From an uncultured Anaerosporobacter sp. (lineage in GTDB: Bacteria; Bacillota; Clostridia; Lachnospirales; Lachnospiraceae), in NCBI GenBank assembly GCA_945787925.1, contig CALZJY010000070.1, positions 1-8,552 on the forward strand: DNA of 8,552 nucleotides, written 5' to 3'. The notes under the pieces were generated by a model, which worked only from the letters and a program-made list of their open reading frames with translations, ran no database searches and was not told where the DNA came from. The translations under genes were made by a program, and so were the position numbers. Below, one piece after another: positions 1 through 5,663 of this stretch. Every line of letters begins with the position of its first letter. Within the stretch, counting starts at the first letter, position 1.

Positions 1-50
1 ACAGTCGCCAAGGTCATGCAAGCAGGACTTTGGCTCGTTGTTCGCGTAAA
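1..50. other. Non-coding left edge with a 9-bp hairpin
   Basis: No gene can be supported in the first 50 bases. Positions 7-15 (GCCAAGGTC) and 26-34 (GACTTTGGC) form a 9-bp stem with one G-U pair if transcribed from the plus strand; on the minus strand that pair becomes a C-A mismatch. The loop is 10 bases and no U-run follows, so this is not a convincing terminator. The right arm runs directly into a 17-bp sequence (34-50) that recurs at 3571-3587. Whatever gene lies left of the window cannot be judged from here. Confidence 0.4.
34..50. repeat. Intergenic repeat, copy 1
   Basis: The 17 bases CTCGTTGTTCGCGTAAA are identical to 3571-3587. Similarity extends a further 8 bases leftward with 3 mismatches (26-50 against 3563-3587). 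In both places the AAA end abuts the distal side of a minus-strand terminator hairpin, here the one after ssrA. The function is unknown; it could be a dispersed intergenic repeat family or the remnant of a small mobile repeat. Confidence 0.6.
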
Positions 51-95
51 TAAGAGCCGCAACCACCAGTATACTTACTGGCCATTGCGGCTCTT
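46..95 (-). terminator. Probable ssrA terminator (possibly bidirectional)
   Basis: An 11-bp perfect stem (52-62 with 85-95, AAGAGCCGCAA/TTGCGGCTCTT) encloses a second 6-bp stem (66-71 with 76-81, CCAGTA/TACTGG) with a 4-base loop. On the minus strand it starts 16 bases past the mature tmRNA 3' end and is followed by the modest U-rich run TTATTT. On the plus strand the tail (TTTCTGTTTTT) is better, so it may also stop transcription arriving from the left. Confidence 0.75.
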
Positions 96-111
96 TCTGT
101 TTTTCCATATA

Positions 112-469
112 TGGAGCTGAGGGGAATCGAACCCCTGTCCGAAAGCCCATTCATTGCGGCATCTCCCATTACAGTCAATCTTTTATGCTAGCCTATACTA
201 GCTGTTCCCTCCGTGATACGCCGGTTGACAGGCTTACCACATTGGTAGCTTCATATTTCTTTTATTCTGGCAAAGCTTACAGAACAAAGTGCTCCGCAAG
301 GTCGAAGCCGAACACTTAAGCTGCGGAAGGCCTAAGGTCGACTGCAGCCACTAGGCTGCGTACGCTAAATTTTCGTCTGCGTTTATATTTAATTCTATGT
401 TAGTACGCGGTCATAGTCCGCGAATGGCTTCCACAACTGCAAAACCCCCGTCGAAACCAGTACAACCCC
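112..469 (-). ncRNA. ssrA: tmRNA (transfer-messenger RNA, SsrA)
   Basis: This RNA acts as both tRNA and mRNA. Charged with alanine, it enters stalled ribosomes with SmpB, replaces the broken message, and adds a degradation tag. The 5' end GGGGUUG (469-463) pairs with CAGCUCC (119-113), including G-U pairs, to form the acceptor stem. Base 112 is the discriminator A, and CCA is not encoded, so it must be added after transcription. The T arm is clear (AGGGG, loop TTCGATT, CCCCT), as is the conserved 5' motif CUGGUUUCGACGGGGGU. A P2 helix can be drawn between GAAGCC-ATTC near the 5' end and GAAT-G-GGCTTT near the 3' end. The resume codon GCA is at RNA position 90, the usual place. The mature length of about 358 nt is normal. 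It lies 90 bases after smpB and has its own promoter. Confidence 0.97.
351..380 (-). other. tmRNA tag-peptide reading frame
   Basis: Reading the minus strand from 380 gives GCA GAC GAA AAT TTA GCG TAC GCA GCC TAG, which encodes ADENLAYAA and a stop. With the alanine delivered by the charged tmRNA, the full tag would be A-ADENLAYAA. The frame is preceded by an A-rich segment (AAATATAAAC), as is usual before the resume codon. The terminal AA matches the degron recognised by ClpXP-type proteases. The residue before it is Tyr rather than the more familiar Leu or Val. Confidence 0.9.
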
Positions 470-518
470 GAGTTGTAAAAGGCACAAGTTCATGTGCTCT
501 GGTTATACAGACGACTCG

Positions 519-554
519 TATTTCAATAATACTACACAATGGAGCATTTGTCAA
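519..554 (-). promoter_or_regulatory. ssrA promoter (sigma-A type)
   Basis: On the minus strand a perfect -35 TTGACA (554-549) is separated by exactly 17 bases from a -10 TATTAT (531-526, 5 of 6 consensus). Transcription should start near 519, giving a precursor with about 50 bases of 5' leader before the mature tmRNA end at 469. The leader holds a small hairpin (482-486 with 493-497, GCACA/TGTGC). The -35 box begins 5 bases past the smpB stop codon, so ssrA can be transcribed independently of smpB. Confidence 0.85.
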
Positions 555-559
555 CCATT

Positions 560-1027
560 TTAGTATAGATTACGAACTTTAAAATCCTTCTCAGCTTCTC
601 TACGTTGGTCTTTCTTTGCAATATCCTGACGTTTATCGTATAATTTCTTACCTCTTGCAAGGCCGATTTCTACTTTTACAAGACTTCCCTTGAAATAAAT
701 ATTTAACGGAACCAATGTATAGCCTTTTTGTTGCATTTGCCCCATTAACTTATTAATTTCATGACGATGAAGTAATAACTTCTTTACACGTAATGGATCT
801 TTATTAAAGATATTTCCTTTTTCATAAGGACTGATATGCATGTTATATACATATACCTCTCCATTCTCGATACGAATGAAAGATTCTTTAATAGAGCATT
901 TGCCCATACGCAAAGATTTTACTTCTGTTCCATGAAGACTGATTCCTGCTTCATATTTATCTTCAATGAAATAATCAAAAAATGCTTTTTTGTTATTTGC
1001 AATTAACTTCTTTGAATCCTTTGCCAC
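560..1027 (-). CDS. smpB: SsrA-binding protein SmpB
   Basis: SmpB binds the tRNA-like part of tmRNA and carries it into the ribosomal A site; its basic C-terminal tail probes the empty mRNA channel. The protein is 155 residues from the preferred GTG start at 1027 and then reads MAKDSKKLIANNKKAFFDYF, the expected N-terminus. Family motifs are EAGISLHGTEVKSLR (26-40), HISPYEKGN (64-72) and the tail GKKLYDKRQDIAKKDQRREA (127-146), rich in Lys and Arg. An in-frame ATG at 1048 would add seven residues, but it has no Shine-Dalgarno and lies about 7 bases from the predicted transcription start. The GTG has GGGAG 9 bases upstream. The gene sits between rnr and ssrA, its partner RNA. Confidence 0.96.
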   Translation of the reverse strand: MAKDSKKLIANNKKAFFDYFIEDKYEAGISLHGTEVKSLRMGKCSIKESFIRIENGEVYVYNMHISPYEKGNIFNKDPLRVKKLLLHRHEINKLMGQMQQKGYTLVPLNIYFKGSLVKVEIGLARGKKLYDKRQDIAKKDQRREAEKDFKVRNLY

Positions 1028-1054
1028 TTTTCCTATCTCCCATTTCACATTTGT

Positions 1055-1089
1055 TAGTTCTATTATATCAATTCATACTAGAATTTCAA
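1055..1089 (-). promoter_or_regulatory. smpB promoter (sigma-A type, extended -10)
   Basis: On the minus strand, -35 TTGAAA (1089-1084, 5 of 6) and -10 TATAAT (1067-1062, perfect) are 16 bases apart, and the -10 is preceded by TGA, an extended -10 motif. A start near 1055 gives a leader of about 28 bases before the GTG at 1027, which supports that start codon over the ATG at 1048. Confidence 0.75.
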
Positions 1090-1117
1090 TAAAGAAACCA
1101 TAAATCGGTAATTTAAC

Positions 1118-1141
1118 GGGATGATGCCGAAACACCATCCC
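1118..1141 (-). terminator. Hairpin after rnr, weak terminator or mRNA 3' end
   Basis: GGGATG (1118-1123) pairs with CATCCC (1136-1141), with two further inner pairs past one mismatch. It lies 10 bases past the rnr stop codon. On the minus strand it is followed by GTTAAATT rather than a U-run, so termination is probably inefficient. A 3' stabilising or processing role is equally possible. Confidence 0.5.
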
Positions 1142-1151
1142 TCAATCACGA

Positions 1152-3353
1152 TTACTCCGCAGTTTCACCGTTTGCATCGTATTCTTTTACTTTTGACATA
1201 ATCTCATCTTCATCCCAATCGTCTTCTGGCTCTTCTTCTACCAATTCAAAGTCGATGGTTCTAGCTAAAGAATCTACGCCCATAACTTCAATCATTACCT
1301 TTTGACCAAGCTTATACGTCTTCTTCGTATGTTCCCCGATCATTGTGTAAGATTCTTCATCATAGAAATAGTAATCATCACGAAGATTTGTTACCTTCAC
1401 CATACCTTCAATGGTATTTGGAAGTTCTACATATAATCCCCATGTTGTAATACCAGAAATAACACCTTCGAATTGTTCGCCGATGAATTTCTTCATATAT
1501 TGTGCTTTTTTCAGCTTTTCTACATCGCGTTCCGCTTCATCTGCTCTACGCTCCATTGCTGAAGACTGACTAGCCACCTCAGGAAGGATACGGTTATAAT
1601 GGTTTGCACGTTTATCACTGATACCCTTACGTAAATTCTCCTTGATGATTCGATGAATCTGTAAATCCGGATAACGACGGATTGGAGAAGTAAAGTGACA
1701 GTAATATTGTGTTGCAAGACCAAAGTGGCCATCGTTAGATACCGTATATTTTGCCTGTTTCATACTACGTAAAGTAAGACGGCTGATTAACGGCTCTTCC
1801 GCTGTTCCTTCGATCTTCTTTAATAATTTCTGCAACTCTTTTGGATGCACTTCATCCTGTCCGATGCGGATCGTATGCCCAAAGTTATTGATAAAGATAC
1901 CTAGCTTTTGGATCTTTTCTGGATCTGGATTCTCATGGGTACGATATACAAACGGAATCTCTTGCCAGAAATAATCTTCTGCTACTGTTTCATTTGCAAT
2001 CAACATAAAGTCTTCGATAATCTTAGTCGCACTATTACGTTCATATGCTTTTACCTCGATTGGTCTACCCTTTTCATCAAGAATGATCTTGCTTTCTGGG
2101 AAATCAAAGTCGATGGAACCACGTTTTCTACGTTTTTCACGTAAGATATCCGCAAGTTCTTTCATTAAATGGAACATTGGAACTAATGGTTCGTATTCTT
2201 TACATTCCTCTTCGTCTCCATCTAAGATTTTTTGTACGGAATTGTACGACATTCTTCTCGTTACATTCAATACCGTTTCACAAATACGATGTCCCACTAC
2301 ATTACCTTTGCTATCGATATCCATGAAGCAGGATAATGCAAGACGGTCTACTCCTGCATTTAACGAACAGATACCGTTACTTAATTTATGTGGAAGCATT
2401 GGAATTACACGGTCTACCAAGTATACACTTGTTCCACGTTTTAATGCTTCCTCATCTAATACGGAACCTTCTTTTACATAGTTCGATACATCTGCGATAT
2501 GAACGCCTAACTTATAGATATCGCCTTCTTTGCTAAGTGTAATCGCATCATCTAGATCCTTCGCATCTTCGCCATCGATCGTTACGGTATCAATATCACG
2601 AATGTCTACACGTCCGCTATATTCTTTTGGATCTACTTCTTCAGGAATGTTATCAATGTATTTCATCACAGGGCCTGGGAACTCAGTAGGCAGACCATAG
2701 CCCTTTACGATTGACATGATATCTACGCCAGGATCATTGATATGGCCTAAGATTTCTACTACGCGACCTTCTGGTTTCTTTTCCTTAGATCCATAGTTTG
2801 TAATCTTAACAACAACCTTATGCCCTGTCACTGCACCTTTTGTAAATTCCTTTGGAATATAGATGTCTCGATTAAACTTCTTATTATCTGTAACAACAAA
2901 TCCGAAATTCTTACTTTTTGCAAATGTTCCAACTACTTCATCCGTCTTACGTTCAACAATACCAACGATAACGCCTTCTCTACGTTTTCCAGATCTGCCT
3001 TCTAAGACTTTTACCTGTACAATATCGTTATGAAGGGCTCCCTTCGTCGCGTTTTCCGGAATAAAGATATCTTGATCTTCTCCCTCTACTTCAACAAATC
3101 CGAATCCTCTACTATTCCCAATATACGTTCCAACGAGCATATTTTCATCAGAAACTTTAAACTTACCTTTGACATCAATGGTAATCTTACCGTCTGCCAC
3201 TAAGCTTTCTAATACTTCTCGTAAATCGCCTTTTTCTTTCTTTGGTACTTGTAGCGTTATCATCATTTCTTTGAACTTTAATGGACGATATTCTTTGCTA
3301 CTGATATAGCTATATACAAGCTCTTTTTTTGCTTCTAATAGTACTTTGTCCAT
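1152..3353 (-). CDS. rnr: Ribonuclease R (3'-5' exoribonuclease)
   Basis: RNase R degrades structured RNA processively from the 3' end in the cytoplasm, and in other bacteria it removes non-stop mRNA during trans-translation. The 733 residues show an N-terminal helical domain (about 1-65), two cold-shock OB folds (about 71-130 and 140-205), an RNB catalytic domain (about 247-580) and an S1 domain (about 626-703). The metal-binding cluster appears as IDGEDAKDLDDA, with Asp260, Asp266, Asp268 and Asp269 matching the catalytic aspartates known in RNase II/R. TSPIRRYPDLQIHR (555-568) is the conserved RNB end motif. The C-terminus is acidic (EEEPEDDWDEDE) and short, so the protein is smaller than the E. 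coli enzyme of about 813 residues. The start ATG has only a weak ribosome site (AAAGG 13 bases away, or GGTG 7 bases away). No alternative start lies just upstream. Confidence 0.97.
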   Translation of the reverse strand: MDKVLLEAKKELVYSYISSKEYRPLKFKEMMITLQVPKKEKGDLREVLESLVADGKITIDVKGKFKVSDENMLVGTYIGNSRGFGFVEVEGEDQDIFIPENATKGALHNDIVQVKVLEGRSGKRREGVIVGIVERKTDEVVGTFAKSKNFGFVVTDNKKFNRDIYIPKEFTKGAVTGHKVVVKITNYGSKEKKPEGRVVEILGHINDPGVDIMSIVKGYGLPTEFPGPVMKYIDNIPEEVDPKEYSGRVDIRDIDTVTIDGEDAKDLDDAITLSKEGDIYKLGVHIADVSNYVKEGSVLDEEALKRGTSVYLVDRVIPMLPHKLSNGICSLNAGVDRLALSCFMDIDSKGNVVGHRICETVLNVTRRMSYNSVQKILDGDEEECKEYEPLVPMFHLMKELADILREKRRKRGSIDFDFPESKIILDEKGRPIEVKAYERNSATKIIEDFMLIANETVAEDYFWQEIPFVYRTHENPDPEKIQKLGIFINNFGHTIRIGQDEVHPKELQKLLKKIEGTAEEPLISRLTLRSMKQAKYTVSNDGHFGLATQYYCHFTSPIRRYPDLQIHRIIKENLRKGISDKRANHYNRILPEVASQSSAMERRADEAERDVEKLKKAQYMKKFIGEQFEGVISGITTWGLYVELPNTIEGMVKVTNLRDDYYFYDEESYTMIGEHTKKTYKLGQKVMIEVMGVDSLARTIDFELVEEEPEDDWDEDEIMSKVKEYDANGETAE

Positions 3354-3540
3354 CTGACAACACCAACCTTTCTTGCCATAATTGCTAATATAAGCATAGC
3401 CTCGTTTCTTCTAACTTATTCGAAATGAATACTTCAAAATATATCCCATTATACCATAAGATTCTAGCAATTGCTACTTTTCCTTACTTCATTGTATTGC
3501 TCTTTCCAACCATTTGACCATAGCTAAATCTGTATACAGC
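3354..3540. other. Non-coding 5' region of rnr
   Basis: No open reading frame is convincing here. The stretch holds the rnr promoter, a leader of about 88 bases with a small hairpin (TATTC/GAATA separated by 5 bases, about 3417-3431), and two perfect palindromes: TAGCAATTGCTA (3465-3476) and CTGTATACAG (3530-3539). The first covers the -35 position and is a plausible operator. The second lies just before the hairpin-forming repeat unit at 3541. Confidence 0.5.
3441..3476 (-). promoter_or_regulatory. Candidate rnr promoter with overlapping palindrome
   Basis: On the minus strand a perfect -10 TATAAT (3453-3448) is preceded by TGG, an extended -10 motif. At 17-base spacing the -35 is TAGCAA (3476-3471), only 3 of 6 consensus. 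The 12-bp perfect palindrome TAGCAATTGCTA (3465-3476) covers that -35 and six bases of the spacer, so a dimeric regulator could bind there. The start would be near 3441. Confidence 0.6.
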
Positions 3541-3587
3541 AACGAGAAGAAATACGCTTTGCGAGTTTCCCTCGTTGTTCGCGTAAA
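3541..3587. repeat. Hairpin-forming intergenic repeat, copy 2
   Basis: CTCGTTGTTCGCGTAAA at 3571-3587 is identical to 34-50. Here it is part of a foldable unit: TACGC (3553-3557) pairs with GCGTA (3581-3585), and CGAG (3562-3565) pairs with CTCG (3571-3574). Alternatively AACGAG (3541-3546) pairs with CTCGTT (3571-3576). The last A residues form the start of the U-run of the secG terminator on the minus strand. The left-hand part is not conserved at copy 1. Confidence 0.6.
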
Positions 3588-3616
3588 AAAAAGCAGCCAC
3601 ATATGTGACTGCTTTT
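3585..3616 (-). terminator. secG intrinsic terminator
   Basis: On the minus strand a 12-bp stem with one U-G pair (3616-3605 with 3600-3589, AAAAGCAGTCAC/GTGGCTGCTTTT) has an ATAT loop. Eight U residues (3592-3585) overlap the end of the stem and continue past it. It starts 27 bases after the secG stop codon and should separate secG from rnr transcription efficiently. Confidence 0.92.
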
Positions 3617-3643
3617 CAAACCTAGTTACTGGGTATTTACTAA

Positions 3644-3886
3644 TTAGTTAAAAATACTGAAGTGAAGTACTACAGATAACACGATAAATACAGTAGCTAA
3701 AGCTATTGTAATTTTACTAAGTGCACCTTCCATTGTACGACCTTTATTTTTCCCCCAATAAGTATCAGCGGCACCAGTAAGAGTGCCTAATCCGCCAGAC
3801 TTACCTTCTTGCATTAGTACTACGACAATTAAGCCGAGACAATCTAATACATATAGAATTGTTAAAATGTATTTTAAGATCTCCAT
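3644..3886 (-). CDS. secG: Preprotein translocase subunit SecG
   Basis: SecG is the small accessory subunit of the SecYEG channel and assists SecA-driven protein export across the cytoplasmic membrane. The 80-residue protein is of normal length and has two hydrophobic segments (about 4-25 and 57-78). They are joined by the conserved loop LMQEGKSGGLG (24-34), followed by DTYWGKNKGRTMEGALSKIT (41-60), a family signature. AGGAGG lies 8 bases before the ATG. The gene has its own promoter and is followed by a strong terminator, so it is probably mainly a single-gene transcript despite standing between gpmI and rnr. A secG-rnr-smpB-ssrA order is familiar from Firmicutes such as Bacillus subtilis. 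Confidence 0.96.
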   Translation of the reverse strand: MEILKYILTILYVLDCLGLIVVVLMQEGKSGGLGTLTGAADTYWGKNKGRTMEGALSKITIALATVFIVLSVVLHFSIFN

Positions 3887-3909
3887 TCTTTACACCTCCT
3901 AATGCCTAA

Positions 3910-3945
3910 CAAACTGATTTTATCATATAATATATGGTAATTCAA
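3910..3945 (-). promoter_or_regulatory. secG promoter (sigma-A type, extended -10)
   Basis: On the minus strand, -35 TTGAAT (3945-3940, 4 of 6) and -10 TAAAAT (3922-3917, 5 of 6) are 17 bases apart, with TGA directly before the -10. The expected start is near 3910, about 24 bases before the ATG, leaving room for the AGGAGG site. An 8-bp inverted repeat brackets the -35 and is listed separately. Confidence 0.75.
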
Positions 3946-3963
3946 CATTTATTTCTTACCATA
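3933..3963. repeat. Inverted repeat around the secG -35 box
   Basis: TATGGTAA (3933-3940) and TTACCATA (3956-3963) are perfect 8-bp arms separated by 15 bases. The -35 hexamer (3940-3945) lies inside the loop and touches one arm. As DNA it resembles a possible operator. As RNA it would be a weak AT-rich hairpin with no U-run after the gpmI stop, so it is a poor terminator. Confidence 0.5.
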
Positions 3964-3986
3964 CATTTGGACTTGAGTGTAAGCTA

Positions 3987-5531
3987 TTAGTTTTTCTTTA
4001 CAAGAAGAGATTTACCTGTCATTTCTTCTGGTTGTTCCATACCCATCATTTCGATTAATGTTGGAGCGATATCTGCTAAGCATCCGCCTTCTCTTAATGT
4101 GTATTCTTTATCATAGTTTACTAAGATAAATGGTACTGGGTTTGTTGTATGAGCTGTGAAAGGAGCTCCTGTAGTGTAGTCTTGTAATTGTTCTGCATTA
4201 CCATGGTCAGCACAGATGAACATTTGTCCGTCTACTTCTTCGATTGCAGCAACAACGCGACCTACGCATTCATCAACAGCTTCAACAGCTTTGATTGCAG
4301 CTTCTTCGATACCAGTATGACCAACCATATCTGGGTTAGCGAAGTTTACGATGATTACGTCATATTTATCAGATTTGATTGCGTCTACAAGACCATCCGC
4401 TACTTGATAAGCGCTCATTTCTGGTTGTAAATCGTAAGTTGCAACTTTTGGAGATTTTACCAATAATCTGTCTTCGCCTTCGTATGGTTCTTCTTTACCA
4501 CCGTTGAAGAAGAATGTTACGTGAGCGTATTTTTCTGTTTCAGCTGTTCTAAGTTGTTTTTTACCGTTTTTAGATAAGAATTCACCTAACGTATTGTTGA
4601 TTGCAACTTTCTTGAATGCTACAGATTTGTTAGGAATTGTTGCATCATATTCAGTGAAGCAAACGAAGTTTACATCTAATCTTTCTTTTCTTTCGAAACC
4701 ATCAAATGCGTCATCACAGAATGCTCTAGTGATTTCTCTTGCACGGTCAGGACGGAAGTTGAAGAATACTACGCTATCTTTGTTGTTGATTGTAGCGATT
4801 GCTTTGCCTTCTTTTGCAACAACTGTTGGAAGAACGAATTCATCGTTTTCACCTTTGTCATAAGATTGTTGAACAGCTTCTACTGCACTGTTAGCAGTTT
4901 CGCCTTCACCTAAAGTTAATGCGTTGTAAGCTTTTTCAACACGATCCCATCTGTTGTCACGATCCATTGCATAGTAACGACCTACAACGGATGCGATTTC
5001 ACCAACACCGATTTCAGCCATTTTTTCTTCTAATTCTTTTACGAATCCTAAACCAGAAGTTGGAGCTGTATCACGGCCATCTAAGAAGCCATGAACATAT
5101 ACTTTAGTTAAACCAGCACGTTTTGCAAGTTCTAATAAGCCATATAAGTGTGTATTGTGGCTATGAACACCGCCGCTAGATAATAAACCGAATAAGTGTA
5201 ATGCAGAGTCATTTTCTTTGCAGTTGTTTACTGCAGCAACTAATGCTTCATTTTCAAAGAAAGTACCATCTTTGATTTCTTTTGTGATTCTTGTAAGTTC
5301 TTGGTATACGATTCTACCAGCACCCATGTTAAGGTGACCAACTTCGGAGTTACCCATTTGGCCATCTGGTAAACCTACTTGTTCACCACTTGCATAACCT
5401 TTTACAAATGGGCATTCAGCCATTAATTTATCCATAACTGGAGTTTTTGCTTCTTTTACAGCATTAGCTTGTTCTTTTTCATTTAAACCATAACCATCTA
5501 AGATCATTAAAACTGTAGGTTTTTTACTCAT
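3987..5531 (-). CDS. gpmI: 2,3-bisphosphoglycerate-independent phosphoglycerate mutase
   Basis: This enzyme converts 3-phosphoglycerate to 2-phosphoglycerate in glycolysis and gluconeogenesis, using two Mn ions and a phosphoserine intermediate. The 514-residue length is typical. Asp12 (ILDGYG) and the phosphorylated Ser62 (GNSEVGHLNMGAGR, 60-73) form the start of the active site. Other metal ligands are visible as Asp401 and His405 (NPDMVGHTG), Asp442 and His443 (ADHGNAEQ) and His461. The substrate domain (about 78-310) contains HSHNTH and GRDTAPTSG. AAGGAG lies 8 bases before the ATG. The gene is third in the pgk-tpiA-gpmI run and no strong terminator follows it, so some readthrough into secG is possible. 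Enolase, which often follows in Bacilli, is not here. Confidence 0.98.
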   Translation of the reverse strand: MSKKPTVLMILDGYGLNEKEQANAVKEAKTPVMDKLMAECPFVKGYASGEQVGLPDGQMGNSEVGHLNMGAGRIVYQELTRITKEIKDGTFFENEALVAAVNNCKENDSALHLFGLLSSGGVHSHNTHLYGLLELAKRAGLTKVYVHGFLDGRDTAPTSGLGFVKELEEKMAEIGVGEIASVVGRYYAMDRDNRWDRVEKAYNALTLGEGETANSAVEAVQQSYDKGENDEFVLPTVVAKEGKAIATINNKDSVVFFNFRPDRAREITRAFCDDAFDGFERKERLDVNFVCFTEYDATIPNKSVAFKKVAINNTLGEFLSKNGKKQLRTAETEKYAHVTFFFNGGKEEPYEGEDRLLVKSPKVATYDLQPEMSAYQVADGLVDAIKSDKYDVIIVNFANPDMVGHTGIEEAAIKAVEAVDECVGRVVAAIEEVDGQMFICADHGNAEQLQDYTTGAPFTAHTTNPVPFILVNYDKEYTLREGGCLADIAPTLIEMMGMEQPEEMTGKSLLVKKN

Positions 5532-5563
5532 GTCATATACTCCTTTATTATATCAATTGTAGC

Positions 5564-5612
5564 GCGATTTCTCGCAAAACTTCCGCCTTGGTAATGAGCC
5601 AAAACGGAAGTA
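5564..5612 (-). terminator. Hairpin before gpmI, possible partial terminator
   Basis: ACTTCCG (5579-5585) pairs with CGGAAGT (5605-5611), and inside it TTGG (5588-5591) pairs with CCAA (5599-5602). On the minus strand TTTTGCG follows the stem, a short U-run. Next comes a small GCGA/TCGC hairpin (5564-5575) with a GAAA loop on the minus strand, about 17 bases before the gpmI ribosome site. Partial termination after tpiA or protection of the gpmI mRNA 5' end are both possible. Confidence 0.5.
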
Positions 5613-5624
5613 AAGTGCTTAAAT

Positions 5625-5650
5625 GCTCCCAGAGATCATACTCTAGGAGC
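5625..5650. repeat. Inverted repeat after tpiA
   Basis: GCTCC-C-AGAG (5625-5634) and CTCT-A-GGAGC (5641-5650) form a 9-bp stem with one C-A mismatch (G-U as minus-strand RNA) and a 6-base loop. It starts 13 bases past the tpiA stop codon. No U-run follows, so it looks like a 3' stabilising or processing hairpin rather than a terminator. With the hairpin at 5579-5611 it makes a tandem pair. Confidence 0.55.
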
Positions 5651-5663
5651 AAATAAACAATTC

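Noticed and set aside
112..145. A separate tRNA gene suggested by the T-arm sequence
   Set aside because: The T arm and acceptor strand pair with the 5' end at 463-469 and belong to tmRNA; no anticodon arm is present nearby.
397..582. Plus-strand open frame of 61 codons over ssrA and its promoter
   Set aside because: It is antisense to tmRNA and its promoter, has no ribosome site and no recognisable protein features.
1118..1141. Strong terminator separating rnr from smpB
   Set aside because: The stem is good but the following GTTAAATT lacks a U-run, so it is listed only as a weak terminator or processing hairpin.
1520..1732. Minus-strand 70-codon frame inside rnr in another register
   Set aside because: It lies wholly within the RNB-to-S1 region of rnr, where the main frame has conserved motifs, so it is a frame shadow.
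1908..3005. Several plus-strand open frames inside rnr
   Set aside because: They overlap each other and lie antisense to a gene whose domains account for the whole stretch; compositions look like reverse-strand artefacts.
4188..5107. Plus-strand open frames inside gpmI
   Set aside because: The opposite frame is a full-length enzyme with all metal ligands; the plus-strand frames have no ribosome sites or recognisable motifs.
5532..5556. TATAAT just upstream of gpmI as a promoter -10
   Set aside because: It lies so close to the AAGGAG site that transcription would start inside the ribosome-binding site, and no good -35 is found at 16-18 bases. The match is likely chance in AT-rich DNA.
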